The notes beneath the pieces were generated by a model that was not told the origin of the DNA, ran no database searches, and worked only from the letters and a program-made list of their open reading frames with translations. A program made the translations under genes and the position numbers. A stretch of 5,169 bases of DNA from Minisyncoccota bacterium (GTDB lineage Bacteria > Patescibacteriota > Minisyncoccia > UBA6257 > HR35): positions 1 through 5,169 of the forward strand of contig CALIVE010000029.1 in NCBI GenBank assembly GCA_938048445.1, read 5' to 3'. Every line of letters starts with the position of its first letter. The first letter of the stretch is position 1. Of the stretch, positions 1-4,796 are shown one piece after another.

Positions 1-493
1 AATTTTGGGACATATCTATCATTTCAATTTAATTCATCAATTATGCCAAGATCAAATTAAAAAGTTGCCATACTATTCTCGATTCCCTCTTACTGAAGGA
101 TTTGCTCTCTTAGTTGAAGATTTTATTTTTGAAAAATTTTCCCAAAAAGAAACTTCGAATTATTTCAATAACTTGATTATCGGCGATTTAGACAAAGAAT
201 TGATGTTTATTTATTATAAATATCGCCTCTTGCGTTATCTGAGAGCAATTTTTGAAAACCAGGATTATTTTGAGCATAAAAATCCTTATTCAGTGATAAA
301 AGATTTAAGCAGAAAATTTGGTTTTGAAGAAAATTTTCTTAAAGAAGATTTATTATCCTTTTTAATTACGCCTGGTTATGCTTCAACTTATATTGGCGGT
401 TATAAAATTTTAAAAAAGTTAGGATTATTTGAAGAAGAGTCTTTTCGAAAACAAATAGGTAAATTAGGTTTTGAATTTATCAGCGAAATTTAA
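1..493 (+). CDS. DUF885-type metallopeptidase, C-terminal fragment
   Basis: This is the last ~163 codons of a gene whose start lies left of the window. The frame is open back to base 2, so the TTG at 5 is an internal Leu codon and not a start. The first visible residues read I-L-G-H-I-Y-H, where DUF885 proteins carry HExxPGH, so the His-Glu pair should sit just outside the window. Further family landmarks follow in order: EGFALLVE (bases 95-118), matching the family's EGWALYxE block whose Glu is expected near the metal, and PGYASTYIGGYKI (from base 371), matching the C-terminal PGQALAYKIG block. Known members are about 550-600 residue zinc-dependent peptidases, and several act as carboxypeptidase-like or oligopeptide-cleaving enzymes. 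No signal can be judged because the N-terminus is missing. The stop is 2 bases before the next start, so it is probably the first visible gene of a peptidase operon. Substrate is unknown. The family call rests on motif order, not on an alignment. Confidence 0.72.
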   Translation, partial: ILGHIYHFNLIHQLCQDQIKKLPYYSRFPLTEGFALLVEDFIFEKFSQKETSNYFNNLIIGDLDKELMFIYYKYRLLRYLRAIFENQDYFEHKNPYSVIKDLSRKFGFEENFLKEDLLSFLITPGYASTYIGGYKILKKLGLFEEESFRKQIGKLGFEFISEI

Positions 494-495
494 AA

Positions 496-1620
496 ATGGA
501 TAATCAAATAATCAGTAAAACTTCAAAACTATCTGAAACCTTACAAACCTTAATCTCTTTTAAAACTATTTCTAATAATTTTCAAGAAAATCAAAGAGCA
601 ATTGATTGGATTAAGGAAGAAATTAGGGGTCTTTCGTTATTTATAAAAGAATTTAATTTTAACCAACATCCATCTTTATTTGTTGCAACTCAAAAAACTA
701 AAAAGCCGAAATTATTATTAGCTGCTCACCTTGATGTTGTTCCTGCTTCAGATGAGATGTTTAAATTAAAAATTAAGGGCTGGAAGATTTTTGGAAGAGG
801 AGTATATGATATGAAATTTGCGATTGCTTGTTATCTTCAAATTTTAAAAGATTTAGGTCAGGATTTAAAAAGATATGATTTTGGGATATTAATAACTACT
901 GATGAAGAAATCGGAGGATTAAATGGAACAAAAAAATTTTTAGAAAATGGTTATAGCGGAAGAATAGTCTTTTTACCTGATGGTGGTAAAGATTGGAATT
1001 TTGAAGAAAAAGCAAAGGGAGTTCTACATCTTTTAATTGAAGCAAGAGGGAAATCAATTCATGGTTCAAGGCCTTGGGAGGGCGAAAATGCTATTGAAAC
1101 ACTTTTTCAGTTTTTAAACAATGTTAAAGGAAAATTTCCGAAAGAACCTTGTAAGGATAAAAGACATTGGCATACAACTTTAAATATTGGAAAAATTGAA
1201 GGAGGAGTAGCAACTAATCAAGTTCCAGATTTTGCTCGAGCGTGGGTAGATATCCGTTTTCCTCCTGAAGTTAAAATTAAAAAAATAAAATCAATATTAA
1301 AATCATCTAAAAATAAATTTAAAAATAAAATTAAAATCGTAGAATTGATTTACGGTTCACCTTATAGAGTTAATAAAAATAACAAAGCAATTCAAATCTT
1401 CTCTAAGATAGCTTTTGAGAAATTTAAAATTAAAACAGGTTTTATTTCTTCTCATGGCACCTCTGATGCGCGTTTTTTTGCTCAATATAAAATTCCTGTA
1501 ATCTTAATTAGACCTAAAGGAGGAGGACATCATTCAGAAAAAGAATGGATTAATAGAGAGGATTTAGAGAAGTTTTATGTTGTTTTGAAAAATTTTGTCC
1601 AAGAAATAGCTAAAAATTAA
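496..1620 (+). CDS. M20-family metallopeptidase (ArgE/DapE-like)
   Basis: A 374-residue co-catalytic zinc hydrolase of peptidase family M20, probably cytoplasmic since there is no signal peptide. Expected metal and catalytic residues are all present: H78 and D80 in AHLDVVPA, bridging D105 in GRGVYDMK, catalytic E137 and ligand E138 in TTDEEIGG, D162 in LPDGG, and C-terminal H346 in GGGHHSEKEW. Residues ~176-290 form the dimerisation (lid) domain, with the conserved His at H189 in SIHGSRPWEG. Length is usual for ArgE, DapE and related deacylases or peptidases (about 370-400). The family removes acyl groups or N-terminal residues, and sequence alone does not settle among acetylornithine deacetylase, succinyl-DAP desuccinylase and peptidase. 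No arginine or lysine pathway genes are nearby, and the neighbours are peptidases, so an aminoacylase or peptidase role is favoured. ATG at 496 follows the upstream TAA by 2 bases without a Shine-Dalgarno, implying coupled translation. Confidence 0.88.
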   Translation: MDNQIISKTSKLSETLQTLISFKTISNNFQENQRAIDWIKEEIRGLSLFIKEFNFNQHPSLFVATQKTKKPKLLLAAHLDVVPASDEMFKLKIKGWKIFGRGVYDMKFAIACYLQILKDLGQDLKRYDFGILITTDEEIGGLNGTKKFLENGYSGRIVFLPDGGKDWNFEEKAKGVLHLLIEARGKSIHGSRPWEGENAIETLFQFLNNVKGKFPKEPCKDKRHWHTTLNIGKIEGGVATNQVPDFARAWVDIRFPPEVKIKKIKSILKSSKNKFKNKIKIVELIYGSPYRVNKNNKAIQIFSKIAFEKFKIKTGFISSHGTSDARFFAQYKIPVILIRPKGGGHHSEKEWINREDLEKFYVVLKNFVQEIAKN

Positions 1621-1626
1621 TATAAT
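1621..1626 (+). promoter_or_regulatory. Candidate -10 element before the second M20 gene
   Basis: Perfect TATAAT directly after the stop codon of the first M20 gene and 6 bases before the ATG at 1633. If used, transcription would start at or next to the A of the ATG, giving a leaderless mRNA. No good -35 lies at 16-18 bp; TTGTCC at 1595-1600 would need a 20-bp spacer. The gene may equally be co-transcribed from upstream. Chance occurrence is possible in such A+T-rich DNA. Confidence 0.35.
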
Positions 1627-1632
1627 TAAATA

Positions 1633-2964
1633 ATGAAAAACAAAATAGTTTTAAATTTTCTCTCTGAATTAATTTCTATTCCTTCAATTTCAACTCAAAA
1701 AGAAAGATTTAAAGAAATATTAAAAACTGCTAATTTTTTGAAAAATAAATTTCTATCCTTAGGATTTAAGGTTAAATTAATTCAAATAAAAAACTCACCA
1801 CCTTTAGTTTTAGCATACAAATTTGCTGGAGGTCCCAAAACAATTGGTATTTATGGTCATTATGATGTCCAACCTGAAGACCCGGTTGATGAACGGAAAA
1901 CTCCTCCATTTAGACTGACAGTTAAAGATGGAAAAATTTATGGAAGAGGAGTTGCTGACAATAAAGGACATATTGTTCAAAATATTTTTGCGGTTGAAAA
2001 TTTGATTAAAGAAAATAACCTTAGAAATAATATTGTCTTTTTAATTGAAGGCGAAGAAGAATCAGCAAGCTCAAATTTCGAAAAATATATTTTAAAGGTA
2101 AAAGATATTCTCTCTAAAGTTGATGTCTTTTATTTAACTGATGTAGGGATGATAAAAAAGAATACTCCAACAATTTATTATGCTTTAAGAGGAATTGTTT
2201 ATTTTGAACTGAAGGTAAAGATTGGTGAATATGATCTCCATTCAGGAAGTTATGGTAATTTAGCTTTGAATCCTGTTCAATTTTTAGCTAATTTATTTTC
2301 AAAAATGAAAGATTTAAGAACTGGCAAAATTTTGATCCCTGGATTTTATAAAGATCTGAGAAAAATATCTTTTCAAGAAAGAAAAATCCTAAAAAGAGCA
2401 CTGTTGACAGAAAAAGAAATTTTAAAAGAAACAAAATTATATTTTATTTATCCAATTGATAAAAAAGAACCCTCTCTTTCAACTAAAATTCATCCTTCAA
2501 TGGATATTAATGGTATTATTTCTGGTTATACTGGAGAGGGAGCAAAAACAATTATTCCTAAGGAGGCAACTGTTAAATTTTCTTTTCGTTTAGTTGAATA
2601 TCAAAAACCAGAAAAGATTATTAAATTAGTTGAAAAATTTATAAAAAATCACATTCCCAAAGGGATGAAATACGAATTGAAAATTCTTGGAAGTGCATCT
2701 CCATTTTATACTCCAATTGAAAATGAATACATAATTAAAACTAAAGAAATTCTTGAAAAATTCTTTAAACAAAAAGTTGTTTTCGATCGAGTTGGCGCTT
2801 CAATTCCTTCAGCAGAAATTTTACAAAGAATATTTAAAAAGCCAATAATTTTAACAGGTTTTGTTTTGCCAGATTGTAATATTCATGCACCGAATGAAAA
2901 TTTTGATGAAGAAATGTTTTGGAAAGGAATTGAAGCCTTGAAGTTAATTTATTCATTAATTTAA
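1633..2964 (+). CDS. M20-family dipeptidase (carnosinase/CNDP-like)
   Basis: A 443-residue M20 peptidase of the longer carnosinase/CNDP-like branch (family length about 440-480). Visible residues: H76 and catalytic D78 in YGHYDVQP, bridging D109 in GRGVADNKGH, then EGEEES with E142 as expected general base and E143 as metal ligand, D170 in LTDVG, lid-domain H203 in DLHSGSYG, and C-terminal ligand H418 in NIHAPNE. GASIPSAE (388-395) is another family block. The lid domain spans roughly 187-310. The family cuts dipeptides and short peptides in the cytoplasm; no signal peptide or membrane segment is seen. All expected catalytic residues are present, so it should be active. It follows the shorter M20 gene by 12 bases on the same strand, and the two differ too much to be a recent duplication. 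No Shine-Dalgarno precedes the ATG; the spacer is only A/T. Exact peptide preference cannot be read from the sequence. Confidence 0.88.
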   Translation: MKNKIVLNFLSELISIPSISTQKERFKEILKTANFLKNKFLSLGFKVKLIQIKNSPPLVLAYKFAGGPKTIGIYGHYDVQPEDPVDERKTPPFRLTVKDGKIYGRGVADNKGHIVQNIFAVENLIKENNLRNNIVFLIEGEEESASSNFEKYILKVKDILSKVDVFYLTDVGMIKKNTPTIYYALRGIVYFELKVKIGEYDLHSGSYGNLALNPVQFLANLFSKMKDLRTGKILIPGFYKDLRKISFQERKILKRALLTEKEILKETKLYFIYPIDKKEPSLSTKIHPSMDINGIISGYTGEGAKTIIPKEATVKFSFRLVEYQKPEKIIKLVEKFIKNHIPKGMKYELKILGSASPFYTPIENEYIIKTKEILEKFFKQKVVFDRVGASIPSAEILQRIFKKPIILTGFVLPDCNIHAPNENFDEEMFWKGIEALKLIYSLI

Positions 2965-2993
2965 TTGCTATTTTTGAAATAGGGAATTATAAT
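2965..2993 (+). promoter_or_regulatory. Sigma70-type promoter for the aminotransferase gene
   Basis: TTGCTA (2965-2970, 4 of 6 to consensus) begins on the base after the upstream stop codon and is separated by exactly 17 bp from a perfect TATAAT (2988-2993). The predicted start of transcription is about 3000, leaving a leader of only 8-9 bases before the ATG at 3009, too short for a normal Shine-Dalgarno. It is the best-formed promoter in the window and suggests the aminotransferase is expressed separately from the peptidases. The spacer contains a dyad (2968-2982). Confidence 0.55.
2968..2982. repeat. Dyad CTATTT-TTG-AAATAG in the promoter spacer
   Basis: A perfect 6-bp inverted repeat with a 3-base centre. 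It starts within the -35 hexamer and fills most of the -35/-10 spacer of the aminotransferase promoter, the location of many repressor operators. As RNA it would be a weak A/U hairpin, and no U-run follows, so a terminator role is unlikely. Short A/T dyads are common by chance here. Confidence 0.3.
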
Positions 2994-3008
2994 TAAAATA
3001 TATTCAAA

Positions 3009-3854
3009 ATGAATATTTTTTATATTAATGGAAAATTTGTTCCTGAAAGTCAAGCAAAAATTTCAGTATTTGATTTGGGTTTTTTAAGAGGTTATGCAGT
3101 TTTTGATTTCTTAAGAACTTATAACCAAAAACCATTTTATTTAGAAGATCATTTGAAAAGACTCTTAAACTCAGCCAAACTTATTGGGTTAAAACATAAC
3201 TATAATTTAGAAAAATTAAAAGAAATAGTTATTAAAACTGTACAAAAAAACATCAAAGCCAATCCGCAGAAAGTTGATTTCAATATCAGAATATATTTAA
3301 CTGGTGGAATTTCTAAAGATTTTATCTCTCCAGGCAAACCTAATTTAATTATTCTTATAACTTCAGTCAAAGAATTGGATGAGAAATTTTATCAAAAAGG
3401 AGTAAAGTTAATTACTAAAGTTTCAGAAAGAATTATTCCTCAGGCAAAAACAACCATTTATACCGAAGGAATTAAATTTTTACAAGAAGCAAAAAGAAAA
3501 GGAGCAATTGAAGTTTTGTTAATTAGCAGAAAAGGAAAAATTTTGGAATGCACAACATCTAATTTCTTTGCTGTTATTGGTAGAAAATTAATAACTCCTC
3601 CAATAGAAAATATTTTAGTGGGAATAACTCGAAAAATTGTTATTAATTTAGCTAAGAAATTAGAAATTTCTGTAATTGAAAGAGATATTGATATTAAAGA
3701 AATTAAAAAATTTGAGGAAGCCTTTATCACTGCTACAAATAAAGAAATATTACCTGTTATTCAGATTGACCGAATTAAAATAGGTAGAGGAAAAGTTGGA
3801 GGGATAACAAAAATTTTGATGAATGAATTTAAGAAATTAAAAGAAAAATTATAA
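3009..3854 (+). CDS. Class IV PLP-dependent aminotransferase
   Basis: A 281-residue fold-type IV aminotransferase of the family holding branched-chain aminotransferase (IlvE), D-amino-acid transaminase and aminodeoxychorismate lyase, at full family length. Residues 3-55 match the N-terminal domain: INGKFVP, FDLGFLRGYAVFDFLRTYN and LEDHLKRLLNSA, with R51 expected to hold the PLP phosphate. K147 in QAKTTIYTE is the expected Schiff-base lysine, 33 residues before E180 in LECTTSNFF, which should contact the PLP ring nitrogen. GITR (205-208) supplies the C-terminal phosphate-binding loop. The SPRAH-type segment that binds the substrate carboxylate in Bacillus D-amino-acid transaminase is not recognisable; the region reads LTGGISKDF. 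Substrate is therefore open: a branched-chain-like or atypical aminotransferase is favoured over a classical D-alanine enzyme. The gene ends in tandem stops TAA-TAA and follows three peptidase genes, fitting use of released amino acids. Confidence 0.87.
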   Translation: MNIFYINGKFVPESQAKISVFDLGFLRGYAVFDFLRTYNQKPFYLEDHLKRLLNSAKLIGLKHNYNLEKLKEIVIKTVQKNIKANPQKVDFNIRIYLTGGISKDFISPGKPNLIILITSVKELDEKFYQKGVKLITKVSERIIPQAKTTIYTEGIKFLQEAKRKGAIEVLLISRKGKILECTTSNFFAVIGRKLITPPIENILVGITRKIVINLAKKLEISVIERDIDIKEIKKFEEAFITATNKEILPVIQIDRIKIGRGKVGGITKILMNEFKKLKEKL

Positions 3855-3855
3855 T
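3850..3855 (+). promoter_or_regulatory. Candidate -10 element before the charged helical protein
   Basis: Perfect TATAAT overlapping the tandem stop codons of the aminotransferase gene. A start about 7 bases downstream (near 3862) would leave a leader of about 13 bases to the ATG at 3875 and would exclude the TTG at 3860 as start. No -35 is recognisable at proper spacing, and the hexamer is partly forced by the TAATAA stops, so confidence is low. Confidence 0.25.
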
Positions 3856-3874
3856 AAGCTTGAATAAACCAAAA

Positions 3875-4375
3875 ATGAAAGAACAGCTAAAAAAACAAAT
3901 ATTAATAAACCCTTCAGATATAGAATCTATAAAAAAATTAATGAATGAAATAAAAAAAAGTAATACAATTAATGAAAAAGAGATAGAAGACCTTTCTCAA
4001 ACACTTTCAGAATGCATAGAACTACTTCACAAAAAATTTTTAAGAAATAAAAAAACAAAACAAATAAAAGGAAAATCTGAAAAAGAAAAATTAATCCAAA
4101 AATTAATCTATCTTAAAAAATTGCTTTATGAAAAAATTTTACCAGAAAATCAAGAATTTAATGAAAAATTTAAAGAGATTTTTGATCAATTAAGAGAAAA
4201 ATTCCAAGATACTTATACACATTATCTTACTTATCATATACTTGCTGGAAGCACATTCTACAAAGAAGATATTCAATATTTTGATTTTCCTGGTGAAGAT
4301 TCTTTAATAAGAAAAATTTTGGCACTTATACAAGAGATGCAAATAAATCACAATCTTAATCTAAAAAATAATTGA
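3875..4375 (+). CDS. Hypothetical charged helical protein
   Basis: I do not recognise this gene. From ATG 3875 it encodes 166 residues; a TTG at 3860 would add five more, but ATG is preferred as the stronger codon and because the TTG lies only 5 bases after the upstream stops. The protein is rich in Lys, Glu, Ile and Leu, without signal peptide or membrane segment, and the pattern predicts mostly alpha-helix. The first ~45 residues include SDIESIKKLMNEIKK, followed by a Lys-rich stretch (nt ~4030-4090), a second amphipathic helical region, and a C-terminal part less repetitive and more aromatic (TYTHYLTYHILAG, then YFDFPGED). This aromatic section hints at a folded domain instead of a pure coiled coil. 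It starts 20 bases after the aminotransferase stop and could be its co-transcribed partner. It ends with TGA, and its last 15 bases overlap the convergent minus-strand gene. No function is assigned. Confidence 0.7.
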   Translation: MKEQLKKQILINPSDIESIKKLMNEIKKSNTINEKEIEDLSQTLSECIELLHKKFLRNKKTKQIKGKSEKEKLIQKLIYLKKLLYEKILPENQEFNEKFKEIFDQLREKFQDTYTHYLTYHILAGSTFYKEDIQYFDFPGEDSLIRKILALIQEMQINHNLNLKNN

Positions 4376-4391
4376 ACTAAAAATTAAGATT
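4352..4391. repeat. 9-bp inverted repeat at the convergent gene ends
   Basis: AATCTTAAT (4352-4360) and its exact complement ATTAAGATT (4383-4391) flank a 22-base loop holding the stop codons of both convergent genes. The stem has only one G:C pair per arm and no U-run follows on either strand, so it is not a canonical intrinsic terminator. It could be a weak bidirectional 3'-end structure or coincidence. Confidence 0.3.
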
Positions 4392-4501
4392 AGAATTAGA
4401 AGTATAACTATTATAAAGATAAAAACATTCTTTTTTGTTTGTTGATTTCTTTCAATTTCTTTTAATTTTTCTTTGTAATAATCCCTATCCTGTAAGCCCA
4501 T
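4361..4501 (-). CDS. Small single-pass membrane protein with DRDYY motif
   Basis: A 46-codon reading frame on the complement, ATG at 4501-4499 to TAG at 4363-4361. The N-terminal half begins MGLQDRDYYKEKLKE and is polar and helical (residues 1-25, ending KK). The C-terminal half (about 26-46) is one uninterrupted hydrophobic stretch of Val, Ile, Leu and Phe that fits a single membrane helix and ends near the stop. The lysines just before the helix suggest, by the positive-inside rule, that the DRDYY end is cytoplasmic and the tail crosses the membrane (tail-anchored shape). It lies convergent to the preceding gene with a 15-base overlap, and its upstream region contains a -10-like TATAAT on its own strand. 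The clean polar-then-hydrophobic organisation argues for a real gene in a stretch otherwise empty. I recall DRDYY-like N-termini in other small bacterial membrane proteins but cannot name a family. Function unknown. Confidence 0.6.
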   Translation of the reverse strand: MGLQDRDYYKEKLKEIERNQQTKKNVFIFIIVILLILILIFSSIIF

Positions 4502-4503
4502 TT

Positions 4504-4534
4504 TTGTGATTTTAAATAAAATTCAGTCTATAAT
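4504..4534 (+). promoter_or_regulatory. Rightward half of a divergent promoter
   Basis: TTGTGA (4504-4509, 4 of 6) and perfect TATAAT (4529-4534) with a 19-bp spacer, longer than optimal. Transcription would start near 4541, exactly at an ATG that opens only a 5-codon frame (MKKFL then TAA), and about 29 bases before the ATG at 4570. It could drive the broken ORF at 4570-4795. Confidence 0.4.
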
Positions 4535-4563
4535 TATAAAATGAAAAAATTTTTGTAAATCAA
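4533..4563 (-). promoter_or_regulatory. Leftward half of a divergent promoter
   Basis: On the complement, TTGATT (4563-4558, 4 of 6) precedes TATAAT (4538-4533) with a 19-bp spacer, mirroring the rightward element. The two -10 boxes share the palindrome TATAATTATA (4529-4538). Transcription would start near 4526 and give a leader of about 25 bases before the ATG of the small membrane protein. No Shine-Dalgarno is visible in that leader, which is mostly A and T. Confidence 0.4.
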
Positions 4564-4569
4564 CTATCT

Positions 4570-4795
4570 ATGGAACAATTTTTGAAACAAAAAACTTCTT
4601 ATCTCATAAGAGTTAATTGAAAAATTTAAAGAAAAGTTTGGAATTGAAATAATTGCTCAAGCTTTTAAACCCATTGTTAGCTTTCGTATTAAAGATTTTA
4701 TCTTAAAACATAATCAAGTGGCTTATATTGGTTCAAGTTTGGTAGATCAAATAAGTGTCAAATTATTAAAAAATCTTGCTATAATATTTGAGTAA
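4570..4795 (+). pseudogene. Frameshifted small ORF, possibly a DUF721/DciA-like remnant
   Basis: The frame opened by ATG 4570 gives MEQFLKQKTSYLIRVN and stops at TGA 4618-4620. The next frame is open from 4610 to TAA 4793-4795 (61 codons) but has no ATG and is preceded by TAA at 4607. It reads ELIEKFKEKFGIEIIAQAF, then a KPIVSFRIKDFIL block and a GSSLVDQISVKLLK block. Joining the frames by one missing or extra base near 4600-4610 gives a sensible protein of about 75 residues. The order 'A..KP..+...L....SS....+..K' faintly resembles DUF721 (DciA-like) proteins of CPR bacteria, but the usual C-terminal 'I+F' strand is absent. The reading frame ends one base before the transpeptidase ATG, as an operon partner would. 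Alternatives: a decayed gene, an assembly indel, programmed frameshifting, or non-coding DNA. The DUF721 link is weak. Confidence 0.35.
4777..4785 (+). promoter_or_regulatory. Extended -10 promoter for the L,D-transpeptidase gene
   Basis: TGCTATAAT: a perfect -10 with the TGn extension, which lets sigma70-type polymerase work without a strong -35. GTGTCA (4755-4760) is only a poor -35 at 19 bp. Transcription would start near 4792, leaving about 5 bases before ATG 4797, so the mRNA would be nearly leaderless. The element lies inside the end of the upstream small ORF. Confidence 0.5.
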
Positions 4796-4796
4796 A

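Noticed and set aside
5..7. TTG as a start codon for the first gene
   Set aside because: The frame is open upstream to the window edge and the residues around it fall inside the DUF885 active-site motif, so it is an internal Leu codon of a truncated gene.
2968..2982. Intrinsic terminator after the second M20 gene
   Set aside because: The stem is only 6 bp and mostly A:T, with GGGAATTA and not a U-run after it; it fits better as a promoter-spacer dyad or chance.
3458..3730. 90-codon frame on the minus strand
   Set aside because: It lies wholly antisense to the well-supported aminotransferase, has no recognisable motif, and its Ile/Ser/Leu-rich content is what the complement of a Lys/Glu/Asn-rich gene gives.
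3860..3862. TTG as start of the charged helical protein
   Set aside because: An in-frame ATG lies 15 bases downstream; the TTG is 5 bases after the tandem stops and has no ribosome binding site.
4541..4558. Five-codon frame MKKFL as a leader peptide
   Set aside because: No regulatory codon run, no attenuator-like hairpin follows, and ATG-initiated frames of this size occur often by chance in such A+T-rich DNA.
4373..4620. Recoding of TGA as glycine (as in some CPR lineages)
   Set aside because: Reading TGA as Gly at 4373 adds only three further codons before TAA, and at 4618 only two more before TAA; neither extension restores a protein, and all other genes end in TAA, so nothing supports recoding.
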